In this document: piece after piece, positions 20,894 through 32,185 of the stretch | Layout: the number at the start of each line of letters is the position of its first letter | How positions within the stretch are numbered: position 1 is the first letter of the stretch | Origin: Portulaca oleracea | Lineage: Eukaryota; Streptophyta; Magnoliopsida; Caryophyllales; Portulacaceae | Length of the DNA stretch: 64,000 nt | NCBI GenBank assembly: GCA_029582165.1 | Contig: CM055892.1 | Span: 7,776,754-7,840,753 of the forward strand | Direction: 5' to 3' | The notes under the pieces: generated by a model | The model's input: the letters and a program-made list of their open reading frames with translations, nothing else | Told to the model about the DNA's origin: nothing | Database searches by the model: none | Made by a program: the position numbers and the translations under genes

Positions 20894-21702
20894 CATTGTT
20901 ATTATCATCATGTAATTTATACTTGAATTCCTTTACTTGTACATATTTTGTAAGGTACACATCATCGTTTTAATCTTGCATGATTTGAATAATAACATCG
21001 CGAAATTAATTAAACTTCTCCCCGCTCTTTTTCATTTCAAGTTTCAATTTTAGTAGAGTCTGTTTTGTTAAACTGGCGGATTTGAAAATTATTCTAGTTC
21101 TCGAATTCGTAACCTTGCTCCCGAACTTAGAATTCAGATTCGTAAACCGGAGTCAATTTTTATTGTTATGGTTTGTCGGTTTCCTTAAATCGGATGGCGA
21201 CTCTTTAAAAATTTATAAATTTGTTTAATTATTTAAAATATTCGCTTTTGCATAGAAATAATTTAAAAATGATTTAATTCATCTCTTTTGCTAATTCAAG
21301 GTTGGACCCGAGGGAAATGGGCCAGAAGTTTATAAAACCCAGCGGGTTTTATCAATTTCAACCCACATTCCTCTGGGTCAAGGAAGCAAGCGGCTCAGCC
21401 CAGGAGATATCAAAACCAAGGCGGGTTTTGATAGTCTCTGGTGGCCCACTTGCTCCTTATTGGGCCTGAACCTAGTGATTGGGCCGGGGTTAAATTATTA
21501 TTAAAATATTTTGTGCAATTTCGAATAATTAAAATAATAAAAAATGGATTTATAAATAAATAAAGTTTCATCACCCCGAAAACGAATTTCGAAAATAAAA
21601 ATATCCTTATTTAAAGATTAAGCAACCTTAGTCGGCACCCGATCATTAAGTAGCGCATCCGAAACAATTCCCCAAACGGAATTTTCCAGGTCCTACAATA
21701 TT

Positions 21703-22203
21703 ATTCAGAAACAAATCTAAAGTTCAGATTATTCAGATTCAAATCTAAAGTTCAGATTATTAAGTCTATCATGGGCCAAAATTCAGATTAATTAAATCCA
21801 ATTTCTCTTTAGATAAAGTGGATTTCACAAATAGATATTTAGAAAGTTTAGAAAACAATTGCAAAAAGTAAAAATAATTTAGAACAAATGAAATAGAAGT
21901 CCAAAAAATAGGAATAAGTACATCTTATATATATAGTACAGTCTCACGTTAAATTATCGTAAGGTGGGGTGCCACATCAGACAAGGAAAAAACGAAGACA
22001 CTTTCTTGAACCGCGGTTGTGGTACACACTCCATATATGTAGTGTTTGGTTTTTCTCCTCCCCTCATCAAACCTAAAAATTCGTGTAAATTATAAAGACG
22101 CGATCTCCCTCGAAATCGCCGACCCACCTCAAATGTCGCCACTAATGATATGAAATGCATTTTCTCGGGTAAGTACGTCTGACTACGTAGGTTCAACTAT
22201 GGA
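21703..22203. other. Unassigned DNA between the two nests
   Basis: It begins with two or three further copies of the ~30 bp AAATCTAAAGTTCAGATTATT repeat that starts at 1106. AT-rich sequence follows, and then a stretch at 21954-22196 with a small minus-strand frame and no recognisable domain. The sequence resumes at 34528 after LTR2. Confidence 0.5.
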
Positions 22204-22211
22204 TGTAACAC

Positions 22212-23248
22212 TGATGTATAATGGGACCAAAGAGATCTCATTACACAACATTCTACAGGATCTTTAAACTTGGGGTTGGTTAGATTGATTCTTAAACGAA
22301 TGAAAAGATGGAAATGGAGTGTAAATGAATGAATAATGGATGATGGACGAATGGATGGATGGGTGAACGAATGAATGGGGATGTATTCTGGTTGGTATGA
22401 AATAGAATGGAATGAAAATGCAATGGAAATCAAAAGATTCAAAAGAATAGATTGAAACTTACAACAAGAATGAATCGTCTAATCGAATGATAAACGGCTT
22501 GGGATCTTCTAAGGAGATACAGATTCACCACTCCTAGAATCCTCCAACTCTTCCTATCACCAATCTAAGATAGCCAATCTTAGAATAGAAGAAGAGATTC
22601 AAAGAGACTCCTCTCAAGAAGACTCAAATTCTAACGCAAAGGTTAGAGAGAACAAAGCAAAACCTTTTGATTTGATTATGTGATATGTGATATGAATTAC
22701 AAGAGGCCTAAGGGGGGTATTTATAGTAATCCTAAGCCCCCTTGGACGTGTACTAATCAAGAAGCTAGGCCCTTGAGGCTTACATCATGCTTCACATTTA
22801 TTACATCATAAAAACTCTAAAATACAACTCTAGAAAGAAAAGACTATAACTCCTTCAATACTTGTCCGTTTTCCAAGATTCAAAAACCATTGGAAAGCTC
22901 TTTCAATGTACTCCAATCTCTCTTTGGATGACTTCCTCAATGGACGTATGGATCTAGAGTTATAGAGCAAAATATCGAACTCTACTTAATAAGGTCCTCT
23001 ACTGCCGTGAGTGATGATTACTCAATAAAGGACTTTTATCTCCAAGAGTGATTTAAGCTTGTTGATGTCCTTATATATATGAGAATAACTCCATGTAAGC
23101 TAGAATACCATCAAGGTCCTTCACGCTTTCTTCCTTGAACTAATAAACCCTTGTAGTTGTTGATACCCCAGGCAACATTTGTAGCTTCTAGCTGGATTAA
23201 GGTCCTCTTAGCTACCCTCAATGTATATAGCTGGGCGATTATACATCA
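22212..23248 (-). repeat. Element B 3' LTR
   Basis: 1037 bp; minus-strand TATA box at 22728-22735. The polypurine tract (AACCGGGGGAGAA on the minus strand) lies at 23249-23261. The ORF reads through it and stops 41 bp inside this LTR. Confidence 0.93.
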
Positions 23249-25829
23249 TTCTCCCCCGGTTGAAAAAGTTTGTCCTCAAACTTAGACAAAAACTTCTTCT
23301 AAGCTCATCCTTCTTCTTATAAGAGATCTTTCCAAAAGTATTGTTCACATCAACTTGTTTCTTCCTCTTGCGTTCCTTGAAGAGATTACAAACTCTCTTT
23401 TTAAATGCTTTGAAATCATCATAGATCCTTTTGATGAACTTCCACTTTCTTCCAAGTTTTCTCTTGAATAATCCAATGACATCATGGTGCTTCAAATCTC
23501 GTTTATTCTGGGAGAATGTAGAAATCTCATATAACTTCTCAACTTCAAAATATAGATTCACAAGCTTGTAACTCAAGATGAAGACAATAGCAATATGGTG
23601 TTCCATCTTTGAAGGATGACCTTCAATGATCTTAATATCATCTTGACTTCCTTGAATCCATGGCACTTCAACCATAGAATTCAAGCTTTCATCTCCATAT
23701 GGTATAGAAGGATTGCAAATGTCACAATATTGCAGCTTATACTCAATGTCAACGATCATGCTAGGCCAGAAATAATACTCCTTCATCTTGAAATACGTAT
23801 TGAGTAGACCCAAATGATCAAAAGAACTTGCATATACTTCCATGATCAAGATTTCACGAATTCCACTCCTTGGAATACACACTTGATTCCCTTTGAAAAG
23901 AAATCCATGATCAATATAAAAGGATTGTTGAGGATGCTTCTCACATACCTTGTATAATTCTTTAAAATCATCATCATCTTCATACAACTCCTTGATATAT
24001 TCAAGCCTAAGTACTCTTGAATCAAATATGTATCTCCTCGTTAGAAAACTTCCTTTAGTCAAAGGACTTGCTTCCTCCAAGTGACTTGATTTTGATGAAC
24101 GAATCAAGTACTTCATCTCAAAGCATAATGATGGCTTGATCTCCTTATCATATGAAGCATACTCCAATACTTTGTAAGAATCACGAAGCTTAAGCATGAA
24201 TCCTCCAAGATAATAATCCTTTTGCTCAAATATCCTCATGATAGCAACAAGTATGAGTGCTAAGCCATAAGCGTGAAGCTTCTTCTTTTCTCCACTTAGT
24301 ATATCACCAAAATAATCCATGGGACAACTTCCTTGAGATAGGACTTCACCTTTCTCAACTCCATTTGTAATGAACAAATATGATGCAAGAATAGAAAATA
24401 AAAGAATATGATGATCTTTAGCATCCTTTAAGAGACATAGTACCTCAAGTATAGATGCAAGTATGGACCCTTCTTGAATAATTCCTTTCTTCCTTTTGTC
24501 CACTTGAATTACTCCATTTGATGAGATATGTTGAGATAGCATATTCTTGGACGAGAGGTAAGGACATTTCTCCAAGTACTTCTCCAATTCTCCATGTGGC
24601 TTCTCATGTTTTGACATGATCAAGACTAACTCCAAAGGGTTTACATACTCCTTTCTACATACAAGAATGTTATCAAAGTATACAAATTCATTCTCTTTAC
24701 ATTGCAAGGGTACATACTCTTTCAAAATATGATGCATACTACGAAAATCAAGAACGTTGATGTAGTTATCCATGATTTGCGCTTGATCCTTTGCATAGGC
24801 CATTTGGTGATGAATCAAGGGATTTGGTGGCAGCCTTTGATGATACTTTTGTATCATGATACTCATAGGAGAGAAATGGTCCCAAAGAGATAAGAGAGAG
24901 TGGTCTCTTGTTGATGGTGCTTGTCTTTCATCCAAATATGCACAAATGAGAACAAATGATGGCATAGGATCTTGATCCTTTATAAGCTCACGGTTTCCAA
25001 CCTCTATTGGTGTAAGAATGAGGCTCCTTGGTTCTTCAAATTCATGATACTTAGTCTCCATAAGTGTCATAAGAGTGATTTGATCCTCCTTGAGCCATGA
25101 GACACAAGGTGGTAATAGGGACGTCTCTTGGAGCATGATACTCCTATCATACAACTTTGATTCTTCCAATAAAGTATAACAAGAATCCATAGAAGTAGTA
25201 TTACAATACAATGAATCTTTGCAAAACTTGTAAAAACAAAGAATTACTAAACTTCTTGGATCATTATGAATGTCCTTGTCATGAGGTGGCGTGGATGGTA
25301 TGTGTGGTCTTTGTTGTGTATGGTTTTTGTCCCAAAGTTCTTTACTCTTTACTTGTATTTCAACATCAAGAGCTAAAGAACTTAACTCCTCCAAGTTTGT
25401 GTAAGATTGATATATAATAACACGCCGAATGTAATCATTAAGACCAAGAGAGTAACATACCAAAACTTGTGGATCATTCTCGTTAAGAGCATACTTCCAT
25501 AGTTGCCGTCTAAATTCTATTGTATATTCAACCACGTCCTTGCTCCCTTGCTCCATTCTTTCAAGTTTGTTGATGTAGTCTCCTTTGTAATTGAATGGCG
25601 AAAACTCCTCTTGAACATTATATCCATTCTTCTTACTGGAACGTTTACTCCATTCATAAGGTGCTTCATATTCAACCTCATAGGGATGTACCTCACGTGA
25701 ACATGCATTTCGTGATCCTCCTTTTGGAAGGATCCCAAGTTCTTCCATTTGTTTGGTGAGATCATGAATTTGTTGCTCCAAACATTGTAAATTACTTTGT
25801 GAATTCATGCTAGTTCTTTTGCAAGCCAT
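23208..25829 (-). CDS. Element B mosaic gag-pol-remnant protein, 873 aa
   Basis: Residues 1-165 match element A gag: coiled-coil start LQCLEQQIHDLTKQMEE, then VVEYTIEFRRQLWK and YSLGLNDYIRRV. Further in, RT-like EFVYFDNILVCRKEY (compare VYFDDILV) and an RNase-H-like stretch EKKKLHAYGLALILV appear. An integrase zinc-domain-like stretch follows (LFKGNQVCIPRSGIREILIMEVYASSFDHLGLLNTYFKM..FWPSMIVDIE..YCDIC, cited in part). No complete catalytic set remains: the RT YVDD-type motif and the integrase DDE core are absent. The C-terminus is basic (KRKLGRKWKFIKR, KERKRKKQVD). The frame crosses the polypurine tract into the LTR. Function unknown. Confidence 0.75.
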   Translation of the reverse strand: MACKRTSMNSQSNLQCLEQQIHDLTKQMEELGILPKGGSRNACSREVHPYEVEYEAPYEWSKRSSKKNGYNVQEEFSPFNYKGDYINKLERMEQGSKDVVEYTIEFRRQLWKYALNENDPQVLVCYSLGLNDYIRRVIIYQSYTNLEELSSLALDVEIQVKSKELWDKNHTQQRPHIPSTPPHDKDIHNDPRSLVILCFYKFCKDSLYCNTTSMDSCYTLLEESKLYDRSIMLQETSLLPPCVSWLKEDQITLMTLMETKYHEFEEPRSLILTPIEVGNRELIKDQDPMPSFVLICAYLDERQAPSTRDHSLLSLWDHFSPMSIMIQKYHQRLPPNPLIHHQMAYAKDQAQIMDNYINVLDFRSMHHILKEYVPLQCKENEFVYFDNILVCRKEYVNPLELVLIMSKHEKPHGELEKYLEKCPYLSSKNMLSQHISSNGVIQVDKRKKGIIQEGSILASILEVLCLLKDAKDHHILLFSILASYLFITNGVEKGEVLSQGSCPMDYFGDILSGEKKKLHAYGLALILVAIMRIFEQKDYYLGGFMLKLRDSYKVLEYASYDKEIKPSLCFEMKYLIRSSKSSHLEEASPLTKGSFLTRRYIFDSRVLRLEYIKELYEDDDDFKELYKVCEKHPQQSFYIDHGFLFKGNQVCIPRSGIREILIMEVYASSFDHLGLLNTYFKMKEYYFWPSMIVDIEYKLQYCDICNPSIPYGDESLNSMVEVPWIQGSQDDIKIIEGHPSKMEHHIAIVFILSYKLVNLYFEVEKLYEISTFSQNKRDLKHHDVIGLFKRKLGRKWKFIKRIYDDFKAFKKRVCNLFKERKRKKQVDVNNTFGKISYKKKDELRRSFCLSLRTNFFNRGRMMYNRPAIYIEGS

Positions 25830-26050
25830 AGAATATGAATCTTGATGAAGAAAGATTCAAATAAGACTCACGGTTTTGGTGTGGGGATGTGGAGGACGAA
25901 ATGGGGAATGTGTTTAGGCTAGGTTTGATGGGTTTTGGGGTGCTTTGTGGAGTTTTTGTGGGGGACGTGAAATGGAGATGGTGGGGGATGGATTTGTGAT
26001 GGAAAGATTGTAAAAGATGATATCAAGAACCCCAAGAATCAATCTCCTAG

Positions 26051-26062
26051 GCTCTGATACCA
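26051..26062 (-). promoter_or_regulatory. Element B primer binding site (initiator tRNA-Met)
   Basis: The minus strand reads TGGTATCAGAGC, 4 nt from the 5' LTR border at 26067. Confidence 0.85.
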
Positions 26063-26066
26063 ATTT

Positions 26067-27103
26067 TGATGTATAATGGGACCAAAGAGATCTCACTACA
26101 CAACATTCTACAGAATCTTTAAACTTGGGGTTAGTTAGATTGATTCTTAAACGAATGAAAAGATGGAAATGGAGTGTAAATGAATGAATAATGGATGATG
26201 GACGAATGGATGGATGGGTGAACAAATGAATGGGGATGTATTCTGGTTGGTATGAAATAAAATGGAATGAAAATGCAATGGAAATCAAAAGATTCAAAAG
26301 AATAGATTGAAACTTACAACAAGAATGAATCGTTTGATCGAATGATAAACGGCTTGGGATCTTCTAAGGAGATACAGATTCACCACTCCTAGAATCCTCC
26401 AACTCTTCCTATCACCAATCTAAGATAGCCAATCTTAGAATAGAAGAAGAGATTCAAAGAGACTCCTCTCAAGAAGACTCAAATTCTAACGCAAAGGTTA
26501 GAGAGAACAAAGCAAAACCTTTTGATTTGATTATGTGATATGTGATATGAATTACAAGAGGCCTAAGGGGGGTATTTATAGTAATCCTAAGCCCCCTTGG
26601 ACGTGTACTAATCAAGAAGCTAGGCCCTTGAGGCTTACATCATGCTTCACATTTATTACATCATAAAAACTCTAAAATACAACTCTAGAAAGAAAAGACT
26701 ATAACTCCTTCAATACTTGTCCGTTTTCCAAGATTCAAAAACCATTGGAAAGCTCTTTCAATGTACTCCAATCTCTCTTTGGATGACTTCCTCAATAGAC
26801 GTATGGATCTAGAGTTATAGAGCAAAATATCGAACTCTACTTAATAAGGTCCTCTACTGCCGTGAGTGATGATTACTCAATAAAGGAGTTTTATCTCCAA
26901 GAGTGATTTAAGCTTGTTGATGTCCTTATATATATGAGAATAACTCCATGTAAGCTAGAATACCATCAAGGTCCTTCACGCTTTCTTCCTTGAACTAATA
27001 AACCCTTGTAGTTGTTGATACCTCAGGCAACATTTGTAGCTTCTAGCTGGATTAAGGTCCTCTTAGCTACCCTCAATGTATATAGCTGGGCGATTATACA
27101 TCA
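26067..27103 (-). repeat. Element B 5' LTR
   Basis: 1037 bp, ~99% identical by eye to 22212-23248; minus-strand TATA box at 26573-26580. Confidence 0.93.
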
Positions 27104-27108
27104 AACAC

Positions 27109-27670
27109 CCCGTATTTTTAAACGTTATTTATTATGCTAATTAAAATTCTTAATTTTCATTATAGTACATTATTTGATTTAATTAGCTAAATTTCCTTAA
27201 ATTTTCAATTAATTATATTTACTGAAGTATGAGTATTTTCAATTGTTGAATAGGAGCTCTTATAATTTTGAATTTTATTAATTAATCTATTTCACACATT
27301 CTTCATTTTTTTTTTACTTCTTAATTTGCAAAATGATAATAGTATTTTTCATACTCTATAAACTAATTAATAATTCTAGTTTTTATAAATTAATCAAATA
27401 TGCACACTTTTCATATTTTACCTATTAATTTGCAAATAATATTTTATGCTTCACACATTTTCCATATTTCTTTTATTTATTTGCAATGATAGTAATATTT
27501 TATATTACATACATTATTCATATTATACTTATTAAATAGTAATATTTCTATATTTCACACACATTTTCCTTTCATCTTTTATAAATTAATCTTTTCATTT
27601 ACATTTTTCTTATTTTATACAATATGATATTTATAAAGATATTACTATAATTTACTTTTTCTATAATCAA
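27109..27670 (+). other. Left body of LTR2
   Basis: Very AT-rich (repeated ATTTTATA and TTTCACACATT wording), no frames. It belongs to LTR2 and ends at the LINE insertion site. Confidence 0.7.
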
Positions 27671-27705
27671 AGTTGTAACATTATTCTCTCCATGTGTGGC
27701 GATAC

Positions 27706-28682
27706 ATGGGGCGAAAGAATAGGAGAAAATCGTTGAAGAAGCAATCATCGATTTCTATCCCTGCTGATAATCTTTCGCAGGTTGATGGAATTGATTTTGC
27801 TGAAAATGTGGAAGAGAATCAATAGTTCTTAATCACATATGGAGACACTGGGAGTCTGGAATCGAATCACGAATCGATTTCGATTTCGGGCGAGGGATCT
27901 GAAATTAGTCATTCTGATGGAGGTATGCGTCTATACTTTGTGAATCCTATAGTGATTAATGGTGTATCTACACAGAAAATTGAGAAAGAAGATATCATAT
28001 CTGAGATTGAGTTTTGGAAATCTTCGGCGATTGGTTGTGTTCTGGGAGCTAATCCACCTTTAGGGGTTATGGAGAAATTTGCAAATAGGATGTGGAAGGG
28101 TATTGACAAGGTCTATTGGCAACCTGATGGAGTATTCATTTTCCGATTTTCTTCTATGGAAGATCGACAAAAGTACTGGATAAACACATTTATTATTTTG
28201 ATAAAAAACCTTTGGTGCTGAAACCTTGGGCATTGGGTCAGCCTACAAAACGGGAGTCATTCTCTTCAATTCCTATATGGGTTAAGTTTCATAGTTTGGA
28301 TTTATTATATTGGAGTGTTGAAGGATTGAGTAAAATTGGGAGTTTACTGGGGAAACCTTTGGAAGCAGATCCTTATACTCAATCAAAAATGCTTCTGAAT
28401 TTTGCGAGAGTCCTCATTGATATTGATTTGAACAGTGCTTTCCCTGATTCTGTTTCCTTTGTTGATGAGGAAGGGTTCGTGGTAACACAACCAGTAGAGT
28501 ATGAATGGAAGCCGGTATTGTGCAGGAAATGTGAGATGTATGGCCATACAGCTGATGTTTGTAAAAGAGATGCTGAGAAGAAGAAGGGTAAAAAATGGGT
28601 TCCTGTGGAAGGGTATCTTGAAAGAGACCTGACACTCCAATTCAAACTCCAAATTTTCAGACTGGACACATGCACAGACTGA
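27706..28682 (+). pseudogene. LINE ORF1 (DUF4283-like, CCHC zinc knuckle)
   Basis: ATG at 27706 (MGRKNRRKSLKK, basic). There is an in-frame stop near 27823, then RLYFVNPIVINGV and WKGIDKVYWQPDGVFIFRF. A frameshift near 28200 leads to LVLKPWALGQP, IPIWVKFHSLDLLYW and the zinc knuckle CRKCEMYGHTADVC (CX2CX4HX4C). This is the usual layout of plant L1 ORF1, an RNA-binding protein of the transposition complex. It ends about 100 bp before ORF2. Confidence 0.85.
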
Positions 28683-28793
28683 CCCCTATTTCAGAAGATA
28701 TTCCAGTTGAGAATGAAGCTTCTTCTTCTTCACTGATGTTTGGGAATTTCTTTCCTCAATTGACCAAGGTGAGGTCCGTTGCTATCCTTGATA

Positions 28794-31084
28794 ATGGATA
28801 AACTCATTTCCTGGAATGTAAGGGGTCTCAATGACCCGAATAAACAAGAAGGAGTTAAGTTCTTCTTGTCCTGTCATCCGTGTCCGTTGGTGGGTTTATT
28901 AGAGACAAAGGTCTCTCTGGAGAATTGTGAAATCATAAAACAAAAAATTAGGCCAAATTGGTGTTTGGCTCACAATGCAACATCTAAATTGAGAAGTAGG
29001 ATTTGGGTCTTATGGAACCCGGAGTTGATTAAAGTCACTATCATTCAATCCCATAGACAGTACATTCACTGTCAGATTGATTTTGATCAAGTCATTTTGT
29101 TTGTGACTTTTGTTTATGGAGCCTCTGAGATTCAGGGAAGGGTGGAATTATGGCATGATCTGCATGATATGCTACCCCTCCAGCCTTGGATTATAGTAGG
29201 GGACTCCAATCATGTCCTGTACTTTGATGATAGAATTGGAGGTGATGAAATAAAAGCTGAAGAAATATCAGATTTCAGAAATTTCTTGGATGTCAATGGT
29301 GTTCTGGAGGTTAAATCTAAGGGCCTGAAATACACTTGGCACAATTTTACAATTTTTTCTGTCCTGGATAGAGTTTTGGTTAATGATGCGGGGCTGGACA
29401 AATTTGAAGATTTATACTACGAGGTGCTTCCTGAGAATGTCAGTGATCATACTCCTTTGGTGATTTACCTACAAGCACCCCAGAAGAAGTCCCGAAGATT
29501 TAGATTTTGCAATATGTGGGCTAGGAATTCTAACTTCTTACACATTGTCAGAAATTCTTGGCAAAGCACTCTGGCTGTGGGTATAGCTCAATACAGAGTT
29601 GTCTCAAAGTTGAAAGCTCTTAAGAAGCCTTTGAAAGAGCTGCATAAATTTAAATATGGTGACATATACAGAAGAGTGCAGGAGAAATACAAAGAATTGA
29701 ATGAATGCCAATCACAGTTTCAAAATGATTTTGGTAATTCTGATTTGAAGCAGCAGGTGAACATCTTGAAAGAGATTATTTTGAAACTCTTAGTGATGCT
29801 AGTGCTTTGATGAAGCAGAGGACAAAAGCAACTTGGCTGAGATCGGGTGACCAGAATTCAGCATTCTTCTTCTCCCTGTTGAAGTCCAAGAGATACATGA
29901 ATAAAATTCTCTGTTTGAAAGGTAAGGATGGTAATTTGTTGGAGCAGAACCAGGATATTGGGCATTTTTTGGTGTGTCATTATAAAGCTTTTTTCAGCAA
30001 GCATCATTGCATTGGGAAACCGAGAGCATCAACTGTTTTTTTGAGACCTATACTATCAAAGGAACAAGCTGAGAGCCTACTTCAACCTTTTACTAAGGAA
30101 GAAATAAGGCAAGCCTTTTTCTCTATGGACAATGACAAAAGCCCAAGACCGGATGGTTTTAATGCTTTATTTCTCAAAGCTTCTTGGAGCATTATTGGAG
30201 AAGAGGTAACCTCAGCTATTCTATCTTTCTTTGATTCTGGTTGCTTGCTGGGAGAAATTAATGCAACTCTGTTGACTTTAATTCCTAAAGTGGCCAACCC
30301 TGACTCTTTATCTGATTTGAGATCCATAGCTTGTTGTAATGTGTTTTATAAGGAAATTACCAAGCTCATTTGTTTAAGGCCGAAACTGGTGTTGGATTAT
30401 TTGGTGGACCAGAATCAATCGGATTTTATAGCAAATAGATCTATCATGCACAACATCCTTATAGCTGAGGACATTGTCAGATATTACAATAGGAAGGGTG
30501 TTCCTTCTAGTTGTATGATGAAAATAGACATTCAGAAGGCCTACGATACCGTTGACGGGGATTTTTTGAAGAATCTACTGCTTGGTTATGGCTTTCCTTT
30601 ACGTTTTGTCAACTGGGTTATGGTGTGTGTTACAAGTGCTAAATTTTCTGTGGGTTTCAATGGAGAAGCATATGGATTTTTTCCTAGCGGCAGGGGACTT
30701 CGGCAAGGAGATCCCATGTCTCCTCTATTATTTGTTCTTGTAATGGAGTATCTTGGCAGAGCTATACATGAGACCTCTCGCAACCCTGATTTTAAGCACC
30801 ATCAGATGTGTAAAGCAGTTGACCTGGCGCATTTATGTTTTGCAGATGATTTATTATTGTTTTGTGGTGGTGATTTGAGAAGTGTACAGCTAATCATGGA
30901 GGCTGTTAACCACTTTTCTATATGCTCTGGATTGCAAGAAAACAAAAACAAATCATCTATTATTCTGGCGGGTACAAATGATTCCTTGAAAAAACAGTTG
31001 ATTGAATGTACAGGATTCAAGGAAGGTTCTCTCCCTTTCACTTATCTTGGAGTTCCTGTAAAGCCCACTAGACTCAATGCATGA
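28794..31084 (+). pseudogene. LINE ORF2: endonuclease and reverse transcriptase
   Basis: The endonuclease starts MDKLISWNVRGLND (catalytic Asn). It continues LLETKV (Glu), WIIVGDSNHVL (Asp; usual GDFN altered) and ENVSDHTPLVIY (Asp-His). A frameshift near 29805 separates the RT frame, which has SPRPDGFNA (usual SPGPDG), the KIDIQKAYDTVD motif, GLRQGDPMSPLLFVLV and the catalytic FADDLLLFCGG. ORF2 nicks target DNA and primes cDNA synthesis on it. The reading frame is lost again at about 31085. Confidence 0.9.
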
Positions 31085-32056
31085 TTGCGATTCGATTGAA
31101 AAAATGACGAAAGATTGAGTGGTCAATTTGTGAAAAGGTTAACCTATGCTGGTCGTGTGGAGCTGATAAATAGCATGCTTATTTCTATACACACATATTG
31201 GGCACAGATCTTCATTTTGCCACAAAGTGTTCTTGAAGCTATCAACAAACTGTGCAGACAGTTTCTTTGGGGTGATTCCAAGTTTACTCCAGTAGCTTGG
31301 GAATCTTGCTGCCTCCCGAAGAAACTAGGTGGGTTGAATATCCGTAACATACATTTGTGGAATAAGGTTGCTCTGGGTAAACTGGCTTGGCAGATTTAAA
31401 TGCATGAGGAGACGCTTTGGGTGAAGTGGGTTCATCATATTTACCTGAAGAAACAGTCATTCCTTGACTGTATGGTTCGGCAAAATGCGAGTTGGTATTG
31501 GAGACGGATCCTCAAAGTTCGTGATGATCTGCGGCAACTAATGAATGTAAGCCAATACTCTATTCACTCCTCTTATTTTTCTTTGTTGAACCTAGACAGT
31601 CAAGTGGAATGGCACCATATTATTTGGAACAAACTCTATGTCCCAAAATTCTCCTTCATAGCTTGGTTATGTCTTCTTGGTCGCTTGTTGACTCTAGATA
31701 GATTGAAGAGATTTGGGGTCCAACTGGCTAATAGATGTGTACTTTGTGATCGAGCTGAGGAATCAATTGATCATATCTTCTCTGAATGCGACTTCGGATC
31801 ATCAGTTTGGGATAGTGTTTTGAACAAGTTTCAATGGCCTCGTTGTTCTTGGTTAGAAGTGCGCCATAATAGGCTCCAAACAGGTTGGTCGAAGAGGAAG
31901 AATAATCAGTTTTTCCTTTTCTTCACTGCTTTCATTTATTATGTTTGGTTTGAAAGAAATGTAAGAACTTTCCAAGAGAAAAGTCACTCTTCAAATTTGA
32001 TTAGTGAACTTATCCTTTTGGATGTTCAAAGTAGGATTAGTGGAGATAGAGTATAA
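31085..32056 (+). pseudogene. LINE ORF2 C-terminal part with zf-RVT-like region
   Basis: Continues ORF2 after clustered frame errors at 31085-31110: LSGQFVKRLTYAGRVELINS, then an in-frame stop near 31397. FSFIAWLCLLGRLLTLDRL and CVLCDRAEESIDHIFSEC follow. The last is the Cys/His motif usual at the end of plant LINE ORF2. The 3' untranslated region and A-tail follow. Confidence 0.85.
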
Positions 32057-32185
32057 TTTTCATTATTTGGGCTTTTGTAAACATGTTGGCCCCTCTAGGT
32101 ATGCCTAGAGTAGTCTTTGTAAACTTGTTTGTTAATGGAATGATCTCTCCGATTTTTCCAAAAAAAAAGTTGTAAAATTATTTTC

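Larger units (their letters stand above)
1141..21697 (+). mobile_element. Solo LTR (LTR1), ~1.8 kb, split by a Tat element
   Basis: The sequence starts TGTAGACACC at 1141 and ends GGTCCTACA at 21697. It is flanked by a perfect 5-bp duplication ATATT (1136-1140 and 21698-21702). The LTR proper is 1141-2155 plus 20894-21697, about 1814 bp once the Tat insertion and its TSD are removed. No internal retroelement region and no second LTR copy are present, so it is best read as a solo LTR left by LTR-LTR recombination. A TATA box near 1819 and the AAAACCC..GGGTTTT dyads (1558-1749, 21332-21432) suggest plus orientation. Its family is not known; the termini resemble plant gypsy LTRs. Confidence 0.85.
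22212..27103 (-). mobile_element. Non-autonomous gypsy LTR element B with a single 873-codon ORF
   Basis: Two 1037-bp LTRs (22212-23248 and 26067-27103, ends TGATGTATAA..TTATACATCA) differ by about 11 substitutions, nearly all transitions, so insertion was fairly recent. The TSD AACAC is perfect (22207-22211 and 27104-27108). An initiator tRNA-Met primer site lies at 26051-26062. It inserted 8 bp inside LTR2. Its internal ~2.8 kb carries one long ORF with gag and apparent decayed pol pieces. Confidence 0.95.
27689..32167 (+). mobile_element. L1-type LINE (non-LTR retrotransposon)
   Basis: Order: ORF1 with DUF4283-like and CCHC domains, ORF2 with endonuclease, RT and a C-terminal Cys/His region, and a short A-tail (32160-32167). 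The flanking duplication is AGTTGTAACATTATTCTC (27671-27688) against 32168-32185, 18 bp with two mismatches. The 5' end is close to complete. Stops and frameshifts in both ORFs show it is dead. Confidence 0.92.

Noticed and set aside
1141..21697. LTR1 as a complete retrotransposon with Tat as its interior
   Set aside because: The Tat copy has its own LTRs and its own CATTG duplication, so it is a separate later insertion.
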